DNA of 64,000 bases from Desulfobaculum xiamenense (GTDB lineage: Bacteria; Desulfobacterota; Desulfovibrionia; Desulfovibrionales; Desulfovibrionaceae), in contig NZ_JAATJA010000001.1 of the NCBI RefSeq assembly GCF_011927665.1, forward strand, positions 1,698,567 to 1,762,566, given 5' to 3'. The notes beneath the pieces were generated by a model. The model did no database searches. It saw nothing but the letters and a program-made list of their open reading frames with translations, and was not told where the DNA came from. Both the position numbers and the translations under genes were made by a program. Position 1 is the first letter of the stretch, and every line of letters begins with the position of its first letter. Shown here piece after piece: positions 45,424 to 56,165 of the stretch.

Positions 45424-46485
45424 ATGAAACGCATTCTGCTTCTTGCCGCAGCCGTCTTCATTGCCTCGGCCCAGCTCGTCATGGCAGGCGAAACCATGCA
45501 GCTGCTGACATGGAAAGGCTATGCCCCGCAGCAGCTCATCGACAAATTCAAGGCCGAGACGGGCATCACCGTCGAAGTCACCTATTCCAACAACGAGGAG
45601 ATGATCGCCAAGCTGCGCGCCACGCGCGGCGCGGGCTTCGACCTCGCCCAGCCGAGTCAGGACCGCATCTCCTCCGTGCAGAAGGAATTCGGCATCTATC
45701 AGCCCATGGATTACGACCGACTCGACGCCAAGCTCTTCGTTCCCTCCATGCTGGCTGCGGTAAAGCAGAACACCATGGTGGACGGCAAGTCCCACGCCGC
45801 GCCCTTCTGCTGGGGCACTTCCGGGCTGGTAGTCAACGCCAAGGCTGCGCCCGAGGCCCGCGACTACACCGCCCTGCTCGACTCTGCCTACTCCGGCCGC
45901 GTGAGCTATCGCCTCAAGCGCCCCACCCTCATCGCCCTCGCCTTCGCGCTGGGTGACGACCCCTTCGCCCTATACGGCGACACGAAAGCCTACACCGCGC
46001 TCATGGATAAGATCGGCGACAAGCTCATCGAGGCCAAGCCGCTGGTGAAGAACTACTGGACCAACGGCGACGCCCTGCTCCAGTCCATGCGCTCCGGTGA
46101 GGTGCACGTGGCCATGGCGTGGGACAACGGCGGCTGGAAGCTCCATGACGAGAACCCGGACATCGACTTCATCGCCCCGGCCAGCGGCGCCCTCGGCTGG
46201 ATCGACACCTTCGCCATCCCGGCCAAGGCCAAGAACGTGGACGCGGCCTACAAGTGGATCAACTTCATGATGCGCCCCGAGAACGCGGCCGTCTTCACCA
46301 ACATGGAGAAGTACGCCACGGCCTGCGAAGGCGTGAATCCCTTCCTCGACGAAGCCGTGCGCGCCAACTTCGAGCGCTCCTTCAGCCAGCAGGACATCGA
46401 GCGCATCCGCTGGTACCCGCCTGTTCCGGCAGAGATCGAGGCCATCGAGGGCCGCATTCTGGACAAGGTCAAGGCCTCCCGATAG
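45424..46485 (+). CDS. potD: Periplasmic binding protein of a spermidine/putrescine-type ABC transporter (PotD-like)
   Basis: The 353-residue protein has a signal peptide (MKRILLLAAAVFIASAQLVMA) and the PotD/family-1 pattern: LLTWKGYAPQQLIDKFKAETGITVEVTYSNNEEMIAKLRA, FCWGTSGLVVNAKA, and DTFAIPAKAKNVDAAYKWINFMMRPENAAVFTN. It binds the transported compound and delivers it to the permeases encoded downstream. AAAGGAAACGACG supports the start. The last gene of this operon is a glycerophosphodiester phosphodiesterase, so the substrate may not be a plain polyamine. Confidence 0.88.
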   Translation: MKRILLLAAAVFIASAQLVMAGETMQLLTWKGYAPQQLIDKFKAETGITVEVTYSNNEEMIAKLRATRGAGFDLAQPSQDRISSVQKEFGIYQPMDYDRLDAKLFVPSMLAAVKQNTMVDGKSHAAPFCWGTSGLVVNAKAAPEARDYTALLDSAYSGRVSYRLKRPTLIALAFALGDDPFALYGDTKAYTALMDKIGDKLIEAKPLVKNYWTNGDALLQSMRSGEVHVAMAWDNGGWKLHDENPDIDFIAPASGALGWIDTFAIPAKAKNVDAAYKWINFMMRPENAAVFTNMEKYATACEGVNPFLDEAVRANFERSFSQQDIERIRWYPPVPAEIEAIEGRILDKVKASR

Positions 46486-46542
46486 CCCCATCGGTCCGGG
46501 CGCGTCCTCTCCCCGCGCCCGGACCTCCCACGGACGGAAAAC

Positions 46543-47636
<1,094 letters not shown>

Positions 47637-47637
<1 letters not shown>

Positions 47638-48488
47638 TGCGGCGCAGCCACCTGTTCTGGCTGTTCCTCGCGCCGGTTCTGGCGTGGCTGGTGCTCCTCA
47701 TCGTGCTGCCGCACGTGGACCTGCTCGTCATGTCCCTGCGCCGGGGCAACGGCATGGGCGAACCGGAATGGACGCTCGCCAACTACGCCACGTTCTTCGC
47801 AGAGCCCATCTACTGGAACACCTTCCTGCGCACCTGCGTCTACTCGATCCTCACCACGCTCATCACGCTCGCCATCGGGCTTCCGGTGGCCTTCTTCGTG
47901 GTCAAGATCGCGGCCGTGCGCCTGCGCGGCATGCTGATGATCCTATTGTTGCTCCCCTTCTGGGTCAGCGAGTTGGTACGGGTGTACGGCTGGATGATCC
48001 TCCTGCGCGAAAGCGGGGTGCTGAACCACATCCTCGTCGCCTCCGGGCTACTGGCCAAACCAGTGGAGATGCTCTACAACGACGCCACCATGATCATGGG
48101 CCTCGTCTACACCTGCATGCTGTTCATGGTCGTGCCGCTCGTCTCGGTGATGGACAGCCTGGACGACAGCCTCATCGAGGCCGCGCACGACCTCGGTGCC
48201 GGTCCGATCGCCATCTGGCGCACCATCATCATCCCCCATGCCAAGCCGGGCATCACCTCGGGCTGCATCGTGGTGTTCATGCTCTCGCTCGGCAACTACC
48301 TCACCCCGAACCTCATCGGCGGCAAGAATTCCCTGTGGTTCACGGAGCAGATCTACAACCAGTTCATCGCCAGCTTCAACTGGAACCAGGGTTCCGCCTT
48401 CGGCTTCCTGCTGCTGGCGCTGTCCACGATCATCATCCGCATAGGGCTGAAACTGACCCGCCAAACCCTCGGGGAGGTGGCGCGATGA
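47637..48488 (+). CDS. potB: ABC transporter permease (PotB-like)
   Basis: The 283-residue inner-membrane protein starts MRRSHLFWLFLAPVLAWLVLLIVLPHVDLLVMSL and contains LPFWVSELVRVYGWMILLRESGVLN and the EAA loop DSLIEAAHDLGAGPIAIWRTIIIPHAKPGI. These are standard PotB features. It is coupled to potA by TGATG and to potC by ATGA. Confidence 0.93.
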
Positions 48489-49339
48489 TCCGCAGCCTGC
48501 CACGCTCCGGCGCGTACACCGCGCTCTACCGCATCTACGTCGGCGCGTTCTTCGTGTTTCTTTTCGCGCCGCTCGGGGTGACGTGCCTGTTGGCCTTCAA
48601 CGATTCGCCCTTTCCCTCGCTGCCGTGGTACGGCTTCACGCTGGACTGGTTCACCAGCGCTGGCCCGGAGCGCATCGGCATCTTGCATGACGCCCACAAC
48701 CTGCGCTCCATCCGCGTCAGCGCGCACACGGCGTTCTGGGTGGCGCTTCTGTCCACAACAGTCGGCACCTGCGGAGCCTTCCTCTTCGAGCAGGAAAAAT
48801 TCCCCGGCAAGGAAGCGCTCTACCTGCTCATGCTCGCGCCGCTGGTCATCCCCGGCGTGATTCTCGGCATCTCCATCCTCCTCGCCGCCAACACAGCTGG
48901 CCTGTTCATTGAGGAACGCCTCGGCTGGGACGTGGGGCTACTGCGACCGGGTTTCTGGCTGGTGGTGCTGGGACAGTTCTCGTTCATCACCACCTTCGTG
49001 ACCCTCGTGGTCTCGGCGCGGCTCAAAAAGTTCGACCGCAGCCTCGAAGAGGCGGCCATGAACCTCGGGGCAAACAGGATGCAAGTCATCCGGCACATCA
49101 CGCTGCCCTTCCTGCGTCCGGCAATCATCAGTTCCGCCGCCGTGGCCTTTCTCATGAGCTTCGAGAACTTCAACACCACGCTCTTTCTAGTTGGGCCGCA
49201 GCCCACCCTGCCCATCAACCTCTACCTGCAGGTCCGCGACGGCTCCACGCCGGTCATAAACGCCATTTCGCTGCTGCTCATCATGGGCACGGCGGCGCTG
49301 GCGCTAACGAGCCTGCTTCTGTCCCGAGAGGATCGCTGA
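48485..49339 (+). CDS. potC: ABC transporter permease (PotC-like)
   Basis: The 284-residue permease starts MIRSLPRSGAYTALYRIYVGAFFVFLFAPLGVTCLLAFND and has the EAA loop FDRSLEEAAMNLGANRMQVIRHITLPFLRPAIISSAAVAFLMSFENF. It overlaps potB by four bases; its stop is immediately followed by the ATG of the phosphodiesterase gene. Confidence 0.93.
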   Translation: MIRSLPRSGAYTALYRIYVGAFFVFLFAPLGVTCLLAFNDSPFPSLPWYGFTLDWFTSAGPERIGILHDAHNLRSIRVSAHTAFWVALLSTTVGTCGAFLFEQEKFPGKEALYLLMLAPLVIPGVILGISILLAANTAGLFIEERLGWDVGLLRPGFWLVVLGQFSFITTFVTLVVSARLKKFDRSLEEAAMNLGANRMQVIRHITLPFLRPAIISSAAVAFLMSFENFNTTLFLVGPQPTLPINLYLQVRDGSTPVINAISLLLIMGTAALALTSLLLSREDR

Positions 49340-50197
49340 ATGTTCTTCTCCTTCCGCACACGCGAGGCATGGCCCCTTGTCTGCGCCCACCGTGGCGCAC
49401 GTTCCATCGCCCCCGAAAACACGCTCGCCGCCGCAAAGGCCGGGCTTGCCGCCGGGGCGGACTTCTGGGAGCTCGACGTGCAGATGACCGCCGACGGCGA
49501 ACTGGTGGTCCATCATGACGACGAACTCACGCGCACCACGGACGCCGCCGTCCGCGCGGAGCTGACCCATCTCGCCCCATACCGCGCCGACGCGCTAGCC
49601 CTGAACGAAATCCGCCAGCTCGACGCCGGATCATGGTTCGTGGACCGCGACCCCTACGGCACCATCGCCACCGGCGAGGTCGAAGCGCCCGATGCGCTAC
49701 GCGGCGTACACGTGCCCACCCTGCGCGAGGCGCTCATCTTCTCGCGCGACAACGCCTTTCCCGTGAACATCGAAATCAAGGACCACGCCGGACGCCCCGG
49801 CGACGCGACAGTCACCGACAAGATCATCGACTGCGTGCGCGAACTGGGCATGCCCCGCATGGTACTCCTCTCGTCCTTCAATCACGGCTACCTCCGCCGG
49901 GCGCGAGAACTCGCCCCGGAAATCCCGCGCGGGGTGCTCGTTGAAGGCTCGCTGCCGGAAGCCCCAGTCCGTTACGCGGCAGACCTCGGCGCGGCGGCCT
50001 TCCATCCGGACCACACGCTCCTCGTCCCCATCCTCGTCTCGGCATTTCGCGCGGCGGGCATCGCCGTGAACACGTGGACCGTCAACGGCGAGGACCGGGC
50101 AGAGGAACTGGCGGCAATGGGCGTCAACGCACTGATCACGGACTGGCCGCAGCGCTTCGTTCCCTATCTACAGGGTTGGGAAGGCACGCCAAGCTGA
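49340..50197 (+). CDS. Glycerophosphodiester phosphodiesterase
   Basis: The 285-residue TIM-barrel enzyme has the GDPD motifs CAHRGARSIAPENTLAAA (catalytic His and Arg), FWELDVQMTADGELVVHHDDELTRTT (Glu, Asp, His), VNIEIKDHAG and a C-terminal VNTWTVNGEDRAEELAAMGVNALITDWPQR. It hydrolyses glycerophosphodiesters to glycerol-3-phosphate and an alcohol. It has no signal peptide, so it acts inside the cell. It begins one base after the potC stop, making it part of the transporter operon, as ugpQ is of ugp in E. coli. Confidence 0.93.
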   Translation: MFFSFRTREAWPLVCAHRGARSIAPENTLAAAKAGLAAGADFWELDVQMTADGELVVHHDDELTRTTDAAVRAELTHLAPYRADALALNEIRQLDAGSWFVDRDPYGTIATGEVEAPDALRGVHVPTLREALIFSRDNAFPVNIEIKDHAGRPGDATVTDKIIDCVRELGMPRMVLLSSFNHGYLRRARELAPEIPRGVLVEGSLPEAPVRYAADLGAAAFHPDHTLLVPILVSAFRAAGIAVNTWTVNGEDRAEELAAMGVNALITDWPQRFVPYLQGWEGTPS

Positions 50198-50245
50198 CGG
50201 CCGCCCGCTCTGGGCAATCCCCACGCATCGTGCTACGACGCGGCC

Positions 50246-50905
50246 ATGCGCGAACATGAATTCCATCCCGTCCAGCCGCCCCTGTCCGCCGCCATTCTGG
50301 CCGGTGGCCACGGCGAACGCCTCGGCGGCGCGGACAAGGCCCTCATCGCCATCGACGGCGAATCCCTGCTGGAGCGACAGACACACATCCTGCGCCAGCT
50401 TTCGGACGACATCATGATCGCCGGGCACTGCGGCGGACCGCTGCCGCCGTCCCTGCGCCGCGTGCCCGACATGCTCCCCGTGGCAGGACCGCTGGCGGGC
50501 ATCCACTCTGCCCTCGTCCACGCCCGGCACGAATGGGTCCTCGTGGTCCCGTGCGACGCACCCTTTCTCAATCCCGACCTGCTGCGCATGCTGCGCGACG
50601 CCGCGACCGACGACTGCGACGCCGCCGTACCCCGACAGGATGACGGATTCTGGCATCCGCTGACCGCCGTCTATTCCCGCGCCTGCATCCCGGCCATCGA
50701 GGCGCTGGCCGCGCAGGGCATGCGGCAGGTCATCCGCCTGTTCGACCACGTCCGCACCCGCGCCGTCGCCATCGACGCCCTACGGGGCGCGGACCCGCAA
50801 CTCGCCTCCTTCGTCAACATCAACACCCCTGACGACATGGCCGCCCTGCGCGAGGGCCGCGCGAGCGCTCCCATCACCCTCGGCACCAAGCCCAAACGCT
50901 GGTAG
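50246..50905 (+). CDS. mobA: Molybdenum cofactor guanylyltransferase
   Basis: The 219-residue protein has the MobA nucleotide-binding signature AAILAGGHGERLGGADKALIAIDG, then LPVAGPLAGIHSALVHARHEWVLVVPCDAPFL with the metal-binding Asp, and a late NINTPDDMAAL. It attaches GMP to molybdopterin for bis-MGD enzymes such as formate dehydrogenases. It lies 48 bases after the phosphodiesterase and 17 bases before gluQ, so it may share a transcript. The start has no clear ribosome binding site. Confidence 0.93.
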   Translation: MREHEFHPVQPPLSAAILAGGHGERLGGADKALIAIDGESLLERQTHILRQLSDDIMIAGHCGGPLPPSLRRVPDMLPVAGPLAGIHSALVHARHEWVLVVPCDAPFLNPDLLRMLRDAATDDCDAAVPRQDDGFWHPLTAVYSRACIPAIEALAAQGMRQVIRLFDHVRTRAVAIDALRGADPQLASFVNINTPDDMAALREGRASAPITLGTKPKRW

Positions 50906-50922
50906 CCCGCACGGAGCGTCGC

Positions 50923-51963
50923 TTGACAATCGCCACCCGCCATGCTTCCACATCGCCTATGGACAGCACGGTTCACCAGCCCAAAGCCCCGGTTCGCGGC
51001 AGGCTCGCGCCAAGCCCCACCGGGCATCTGCATCTCGGCAACATCTGGTCCTTCCTGCTCTGCTGGCTCGACGTGCGCAGCGCGGGCGGCACGCTCGTCC
51101 TGCGCATGGAGGACATCGACCCGGACCGCTCTCGCCCCGAGTACGCCGAAGACATCATGCGCGACCTCGAATGGCTAGGCATCGACTGGGACGAAGGCCC
51201 GGACCGCGGCGGTCCCTACGGGCCCTACACCCAGAGCGAACGGCTGGACCGCTACGCCGAGGTCATGGACCGGCTGGAATCCATGGGACTCACCTATCCC
51301 TGCTTCTGCACGCGCAAGGAACTGCGCTCCCTCGCGTCCGCACCGCACGCCGGGGACTTCGGCCCCGCCTATCCCGGCACCTGCCTGCATCTTTCGCCCG
51401 CACAGCGCGCCGCCCTCGTCGCCGAGGGCCGCCACGCCACCATCCGCCTGCACGGCACGCACGACAATGTCAGCTTCACCGACCGCCTGCGCGGCACCGT
51501 GACCATGAGCTGGGCCGAATGCGGCGGAGACTTTCCCCTGCGCCGCTCCGACGGCGTCGTGTCCTACCAGCTTGCCGTGGCCGTGGACGACATGGACCAG
51601 CGCATCACGTCCGTGGTGCGCGGGGACGACATCCTGCACTGCACACCGCGCCAGATTCTGCTGCACGAACTGCTGGGCGCGACACCACCGCTCTACGCCC
51701 ACGTTCCCCTCGTCCTCGACGCGCAGGGCGAACGACTGGCCAAACGCCACCGCCACTACGAAATCCGCATGCTACGCGAACGTGGCGTGTCCGCGCAGGC
51801 CATCATCGGCTATCTCGCGGCACGCGCCGGTCTCCTCGCCGCGCCAGCCCCGGCCCGCCCACAGGATTTCGCCGCCGGGTTCGACATCGCGCGCATCGCG
51901 CCGGTCCCGGTCATCCTCGAACCGGACATCGAGGACATCCTCGCCGAGCTGTCGCGCCGCTGA
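50923..51963 (+). CDS. gluQ: Glutamyl-Q tRNA(Asp) synthetase
   Basis: The 346-residue paralogue of glutamyl-tRNA synthetase has the HIGH-like motif APSPTGHLHLGNIWSF, RMEDIDPDRSRPEYAEDIMRDLEWLGIDWDEG, a zinc site CFCTRKEL...YPGTC, and the KMSKS-like ERLAKRHRH. It lacks the anticodon-binding domain, as GluQ does, and glutamylates queuosine in tRNA-Asp. The TTG at 50923 has GGAG six bases upstream; the ATG at 50959 (MDSTVHQPKAP) is an alternative start without a ribosome binding site. Confidence 0.92.
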   Translation: MTIATRHASTSPMDSTVHQPKAPVRGRLAPSPTGHLHLGNIWSFLLCWLDVRSAGGTLVLRMEDIDPDRSRPEYAEDIMRDLEWLGIDWDEGPDRGGPYGPYTQSERLDRYAEVMDRLESMGLTYPCFCTRKELRSLASAPHAGDFGPAYPGTCLHLSPAQRAALVAEGRHATIRLHGTHDNVSFTDRLRGTVTMSWAECGGDFPLRRSDGVVSYQLAVAVDDMDQRITSVVRGDDILHCTPRQILLHELLGATPPLYAHVPLVLDAQGERLAKRHRHYEIRMLRERGVSAQAIIGYLAARAGLLAAPAPARPQDFAAGFDIARIAPVPVILEPDIEDILAELSRR

Positions 51964-51992
51964 ACCGCAGCCAATCATTCGCCGAAACGACA

Positions 51993-52026
51993 ACGGCCGC
52001 CGTCCCATCGGACGGCGGCCGTTTCT
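51993..52026. terminator. Bidirectional terminator between gluQ and the deacetylase gene
   Basis: ACGGCCGCCGTCC and GGACGGCGGCCGT form a 13-base stem with a short loop between two convergent genes, with short T-runs on the gluQ side. Confidence 0.8.
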
Positions 52027-52048
52027 CATGTCTTATGCACCCGCTCGG

Positions 52049-54157
52049 CTAGAGACCGCGCACAGCTTCGAGGAGCTTTCGCGCCTTGTCCAGATCCTGC
52101 TTGGCCTTCTTGTGCCACGGGTTGGCCTGAAGCGTCAGTTCCCACGACTCCACGGCCTTCTCCAAATCCTCGTTGATGAAGGCGTTGACGCCCTGCAGAT
52201 AGAGCGGCTCCGCCGAGTCATCCAGCGCCTTCTGCACGTCGGCCATTCTGGCGGCGGTATCCTTGTAGCTACCGGGCAGATTGCGCAACATCCTCATGGC
52301 GCGCACGTTGCTACCCTGCTTGTAGTAGTCCGTGGCCATGGCGTAGTACGACGCGCGCTGGATCTCCACGGCGTCCGCATGCCCAGGGTCCATCTGGAGA
52401 ATCTCATCCGTGATGGAGGCGACGGTCTCGTAGTTGCCATTGGCGAACTGGAGCTTGCACATGGCCACCAGCGGCGCGATGCGGTCCGCCATGGGCACTT
52501 CGGCGACGGGCGCAGCCACCGGCACTGCGGCGTGGGCGACTCCCGCTCCGGACGGCTCCTCGGGATGTACGACAGTCACCGCCGGTGTGGCCTTGGCCGC
52601 CTCCTCGCTGACCTGCAACAGTTCCGCCGACAGAAGGGGCAGCACGATGCGTTCGCCCGGCTCCAGAATCTCGGCCACGGAGATGTTGTTGATCTTGGAC
52701 AGCAAAATTTCGACATCGGAATTGCCGTACTCGCGCTCTGCTATGCGTCGCAGGACGTCATTCTGCGTAATCTCATATGCCCTGCCCGTTTCGAGGGTCA
52801 TCATGTCCTTCAGTTCGCCGAGCGCTTCAGCATTCTCCGGGTCATGGCGCAATGCCTCAAGATACTCGGCCACGGCCTCATCGGCATTCCCACCATCTCG
52901 CGCCGCGCGGGCCGCCACCAGATGCTCCACGGCGTCAGCCGCCACCCGGTCCCGCACCTCGATGGCGCTTTTGCGCACCCCCGGAGCGTTGCGATTCAGC
53001 GTTCCGGTGATGCGGAAGTATTCGAGGGCCATCATGTTGTCGCCCGCCTGCTCGCGCTCCTTGGCGAGTTCGAGAAACCGCGCGGACACGGCCTCGTAGG
53101 GATCGCCGCCCGAAGGGTCGAACAGCGCCTGCATGGACGGAATGACGCCCCCGCCGCCCGGATGCGCGGCTCCGGTATCCAGAAGCTTGACGAACTGATC
53201 CAGCGAATAATCCCCCGAGACGGTGATGCGGTCCATGCGGTAGTCATCCGCGAAGAACGGAACCGCCCCACCACCAAGAGTGAAGGCCCCACGAAAGCCA
53301 TTCTTCTTCAGCAATTCGATGACCATCTCGTTAGTGGCACCGTAGGGATAGGCGAACCATTGCGGCTCCTCTCCCAGTTCGGCGCGAAAGGCGAGGGACG
53401 CCACGGTCAGTTCGCGGTCCACCGCCACAATGTAATCCTCAAGCGTTTCGCCGGTCATCCGGCGCGTCAGGTTACGCAGGGTCTTGGTGCGGTGCTGGAT
53501 GGACAGCCCCGCGTCGCGCATCTCGCGGATGCGGTTCCAGTCCAGCGCGCCCTGCCGCTCCGCCAACAGGTCCGTACACACGAAGACCGTGGCCGGGAAA
53601 CCGAAGGACTTCAGGACGTCAAAGGCGACCTCGTAGGTGTTCTGCCCCACGTCGTCGATGGTGATGAGCACGGAGCGCTCCGGAATCTGGTCCTCGAAGG
53701 TCATGAAGCGCACGAACTCGGCAAGGGTGATCGGCGTGTAGCCATTGTCCTTCAGATAGCGCATCTGCTCCGCGAAGCCCGCCCTGTCGATGGCGAACAC
53801 GTCGCGTCCTGTTTCGTTGAACGCGCCATAGGCGAGCACGGGAACCCGCTGGTAGCCATCAGCCGACAGACCGCCGCGATAGACCGGCGTCAGCGGGACG
53901 ATGAGGAAGCGCTCGGGCGAGACCTCGACCGTCTCGTTGAAGTCGCCGATGACCCATCCCTTGCGCGGATCGCCCAAAAATCGATTGGCCAGCGAGGACA
54001 GCGAATCGCCAGCCCGTGGCTTGACCACCGTATACGTGCGCGACGAGCGGGTGGTGCTGACCACCCGGCGCGACGTGGTGGCGCAGGCGGACAGGATGGA
54101 CAGGGTCACGGCCAGCGCGACCAGCTGCACAAGCATGCGCGACAAGCGGCTGTTCAC
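52049..54157 (-). CDS. Lipoprotein with LysM, polysaccharide-deacetylase-like and TPR domains
   Basis: The 702-residue protein starts with a lipoprotein signal (VNSRLSRMLVQLVALAVTLSILSAC). A LysM-like region follows (RTYTVVKPRAGDSLSSLANRFLGDPRKGWVIGDFN, about 42-80), then a NodB-type deacetylase fold (RVPVLAYGAF ... RSVLITIDDVGQNTYEVAFDVLKSFGFPATVFV), a TPR segment, a second LysM (YEITQNDVLRRIAEREYGN), and C-terminal TPRs. The Asp pair of the deacetylase motif 1 is kept (IDD), but motif 2 reads SIQHRTKTLRNL with only one clear His, so activity is doubtful. The GTG start follows GAGGGAGAAATC. It lies ten bases after the adenylate cyclase gene, so the two are co-expressed. A role in the cell wall or envelope polysaccharide is likely. 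Confidence 0.87.
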   Translation of the reverse strand: MNSRLSRMLVQLVALAVTLSILSACATTSRRVVSTTRSSRTYTVVKPRAGDSLSSLANRFLGDPRKGWVIGDFNETVEVSPERFLIVPLTPVYRGGLSADGYQRVPVLAYGAFNETGRDVFAIDRAGFAEQMRYLKDNGYTPITLAEFVRFMTFEDQIPERSVLITIDDVGQNTYEVAFDVLKSFGFPATVFVCTDLLAERQGALDWNRIREMRDAGLSIQHRTKTLRNLTRRMTGETLEDYIVAVDRELTVASLAFRAELGEEPQWFAYPYGATNEMVIELLKKNGFRGAFTLGGGAVPFFADDYRMDRITVSGDYSLDQFVKLLDTGAAHPGGGGVIPSMQALFDPSGGDPYEAVSARFLELAKEREQAGDNMMALEYFRITGTLNRNAPGVRKSAIEVRDRVAADAVEHLVAARAARDGGNADEAVAEYLEALRHDPENAEALGELKDMMTLETGRAYEITQNDVLRRIAEREYGNSDVEILLSKINNISVAEILEPGERIVLPLLSAELLQVSEEAAKATPAVTVVHPEEPSGAGVAHAAVPVAAPVAEVPMADRIAPLVAMCKLQFANGNYETVASITDEILQMDPGHADAVEIQRASYYAMATDYYKQGSNVRAMRMLRNLPGSYKDTAARMADVQKALDDSAEPLYLQGVNAFINEDLEKAVESWELTLQANPWHKKAKQDLDKARKLLEAVRGL

Positions 54158-54167
54158 GATTTCTCCC

Positions 54168-56165
54168 TCACTTTTTGGGCGGTCCGGGCTTGGGCGCGGG
54201 CCGCTGTTGGGTGTCCTGCGGTGTGCCGGATGCGGACGGAGCCTGCTTCGGAGCGGGCCTTGCCGCTGGCTGGGCCGGTTTCGCTCCCGCCGGTTTCGCT
54301 CCCGCCGGTTTTGGCGCGGAAGGTCTGGGAGCTGCCGTCTTTCCCGCATCAGGAGCCGACGGAGCAACGGGGCGCGTCTTCGGCGGCGGAGGCGGCGCGG
54401 CGGCGGCAGGCCCGGCCTTGGGCGGCGGCGGTGCGGCCACCCCGGTCCCTGAAAACAACTTCGGCGGCGGAGCTGGCCCCTCGTCCGGGGCGAGCACCCG
54501 GTCCACGCTGTAGGGCTGCAAGGGTGCGGTCTTGCCCTTGACCATCTGCGGCTGAAGCTGCGATGCGGCCACGAAGCTCTGCACACGCTCGAAGGTCGAT
54601 TCGCTGAGCACGATTTCCCCCGGCCCGGCCAATCCGTTCAGGCGTGAGGCCACGTTCACGGAGTCGCCGATGACCGTGTACTCCATGCGCACCTCGGAGC
54701 CGATGTTGCCCGAAACCACGGTACCGGTATTGATGGACACGCCCACGCGCCCGAGGACCGGATTGCGGTCCGACGCGCGCGACGCCAGCTCCTGTTGCAT
54801 GGCCCACGAGGCGCGCACGGCGTTCTGCGCGTGGTCACCCGTGGAATTGGGCAACCCGCCGAACACGGCCAGCACCTCGTCGCCGATGAACTTGTCGATG
54901 TAGCCGCCGTACTGGGCGATATATTTTGCTGCGGTGTCGAAGAATTCGTTCAACTGCTCGACGACGACCTCCGGCTCGTGTGCCTCGGAATACTTGGTGA
55001 ATCCGCGCACGTCGGCGAACATGATGGTGGCCTCGTTGCGCACGCCCTTGAGCCACACGCTCTGCGGGTCCGCAAGGATGAGGTCACGGATGGTGGTGGA
55101 CACGTAACGCCCGAAGCTCTCGCGCATGATGGACTTGAGCCACAGCTCATGGCTCATGAAATTGAACGCGCGGGCGAGGTCGCCAAACTCGTCCTTGCGC
55201 TTGAAATCAACCTTGTGATGGTAATTTCCGCTGGAAATCTCGCGCGTGGCCACCACCAGCCGCGAAATGGGCCGCGAAAAGTTGGTGCCGAGCAGCCCGG
55301 CCACGGCCATCCCCGCGAGGAAAAAGGCCACGGTGACCACGTAGATAAACACCTTCTCGTGGGCTATGCGGTCCTGAATGAAGTCCAGCGATATGCCCAC
55401 ATGGACCGTGCCCAGCTCCTTGCCCTGAAAGGTAACAGGACTGGACATGTTGAGGATTTCCCTGCCGTCCACGGTGACGCGCCGGAAGTAGGACAGGTTG
55501 CCCTCCTGCGTTTCCGCTCCCACTCGCCCCGGCAGGGTAAGGGGCTTACCCACCTTCTGAAGGTCGTTGTGGGCGAGGGTCAGATTCTCGCGGTCCACGA
55601 TGGCTGCATAAAGCAGCCCCTCCACCTCGGTAACCTTGCGCACCAGCGAATTGAGCCGCAGCGTGTCCTCGTTGATGATCGGGACCTTGGCCTCGTCCGC
55701 GAAGTAGGTCAGGCTGATCTTCCCGGCCTTGATGCTTTCCTTGTAGAGATTGTTGGCCTGACGCTGGAGCAGGAAATAGCTGAGGACGAACATGGACAGA
55801 AGCAGGAAGAAGGCCAGCGTGACCGAGAGCTTGAACCTGATGGGTACCCGCATGCGCGTGAAGAAATTCCTGTTCGCCTGCTCCTCGATGAGCTTCTCGA
55901 TGTCCTCATCCACGGATTTGGCCTCGATGCCGTATGCTCGGTTCAGCACCCCCAGCACGCGGCCTTCTTCGGCAAATCCGAGACAGACAACAGCCTTGGC
56001 GAGATTCTCCGGCTCGCCGCGCTGCTCTGCCGCCTGCTGATGTTCCACGGCCTTGGCCAGCTGGGCCTCGGTTATCACCCCTTCACGCGTGAGCACCTCG
56101 CCCATCAGTTCATCAGGCGCGGACATCTCGCGCATCTTCTCCGATAGTTCCCTGAAAAAGGACAT
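54168..56165 (-). CDS. Membrane-bound class III adenylate/guanylate cyclase
   Basis: The 665-residue protein has an N-terminal soluble domain of about 85 residues resembling the MshEN/GspE N-domain (LTREGVITEAQLAKAVEHQQ). Then come a helix (LAFFLLLSMFVLSYFLL), a periplasmic sensor domain of about 150 residues, a second helix (VFIYVVTVAFFLAGMAVAGLLG), HAMP (FSRPISRLVVATREISSGNYHHKVDF) and the cyclase domain with IMFADVRGFTKYSE, IDKFIGDEVLAVFG, and TVIGDSVNVASRLNGLAGPGEI. Both metal Asp residues are present. An unusual tail of about 125 residues rich in Pro, Ala and Lys ends it. It makes cAMP or cGMP in response to an envelope signal and is co-transcribed with the LysM/deacetylase lipoprotein. 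Confidence 0.92.
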   Translation of the reverse strand: MSFFRELSEKMREMSAPDELMGEVLTREGVITEAQLAKAVEHQQAAEQRGEPENLAKAVVCLGFAEEGRVLGVLNRAYGIEAKSVDEDIEKLIEEQANRNFFTRMRVPIRFKLSVTLAFFLLLSMFVLSYFLLQRQANNLYKESIKAGKISLTYFADEAKVPIINEDTLRLNSLVRKVTEVEGLLYAAIVDRENLTLAHNDLQKVGKPLTLPGRVGAETQEGNLSYFRRVTVDGREILNMSSPVTFQGKELGTVHVGISLDFIQDRIAHEKVFIYVVTVAFFLAGMAVAGLLGTNFSRPISRLVVATREISSGNYHHKVDFKRKDEFGDLARAFNFMSHELWLKSIMRESFGRYVSTTIRDLILADPQSVWLKGVRNEATIMFADVRGFTKYSEAHEPEVVVEQLNEFFDTAAKYIAQYGGYIDKFIGDEVLAVFGGLPNSTGDHAQNAVRASWAMQQELASRASDRNPVLGRVGVSINTGTVVSGNIGSEVRMEYTVIGDSVNVASRLNGLAGPGEIVLSESTFERVQSFVAASQLQPQMVKGKTAPLQPYSVDRVLAPDEGPAPPPKLFSGTGVAAPPPPKAGPAAAAPPPPPKTRPVAPSAPDAGKTAAPRPSAPKPAGAKPAGAKPAQPAARPAPKQAPSASGTPQDTQQRPAPKPGPPKK

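Noticed and set aside
51572..54541. 989-codon plus-strand frame over gluQ and the lipoprotein gene
   Set aside because: Antisense or out-of-frame shadow spanning a terminator and two well-supported genes.
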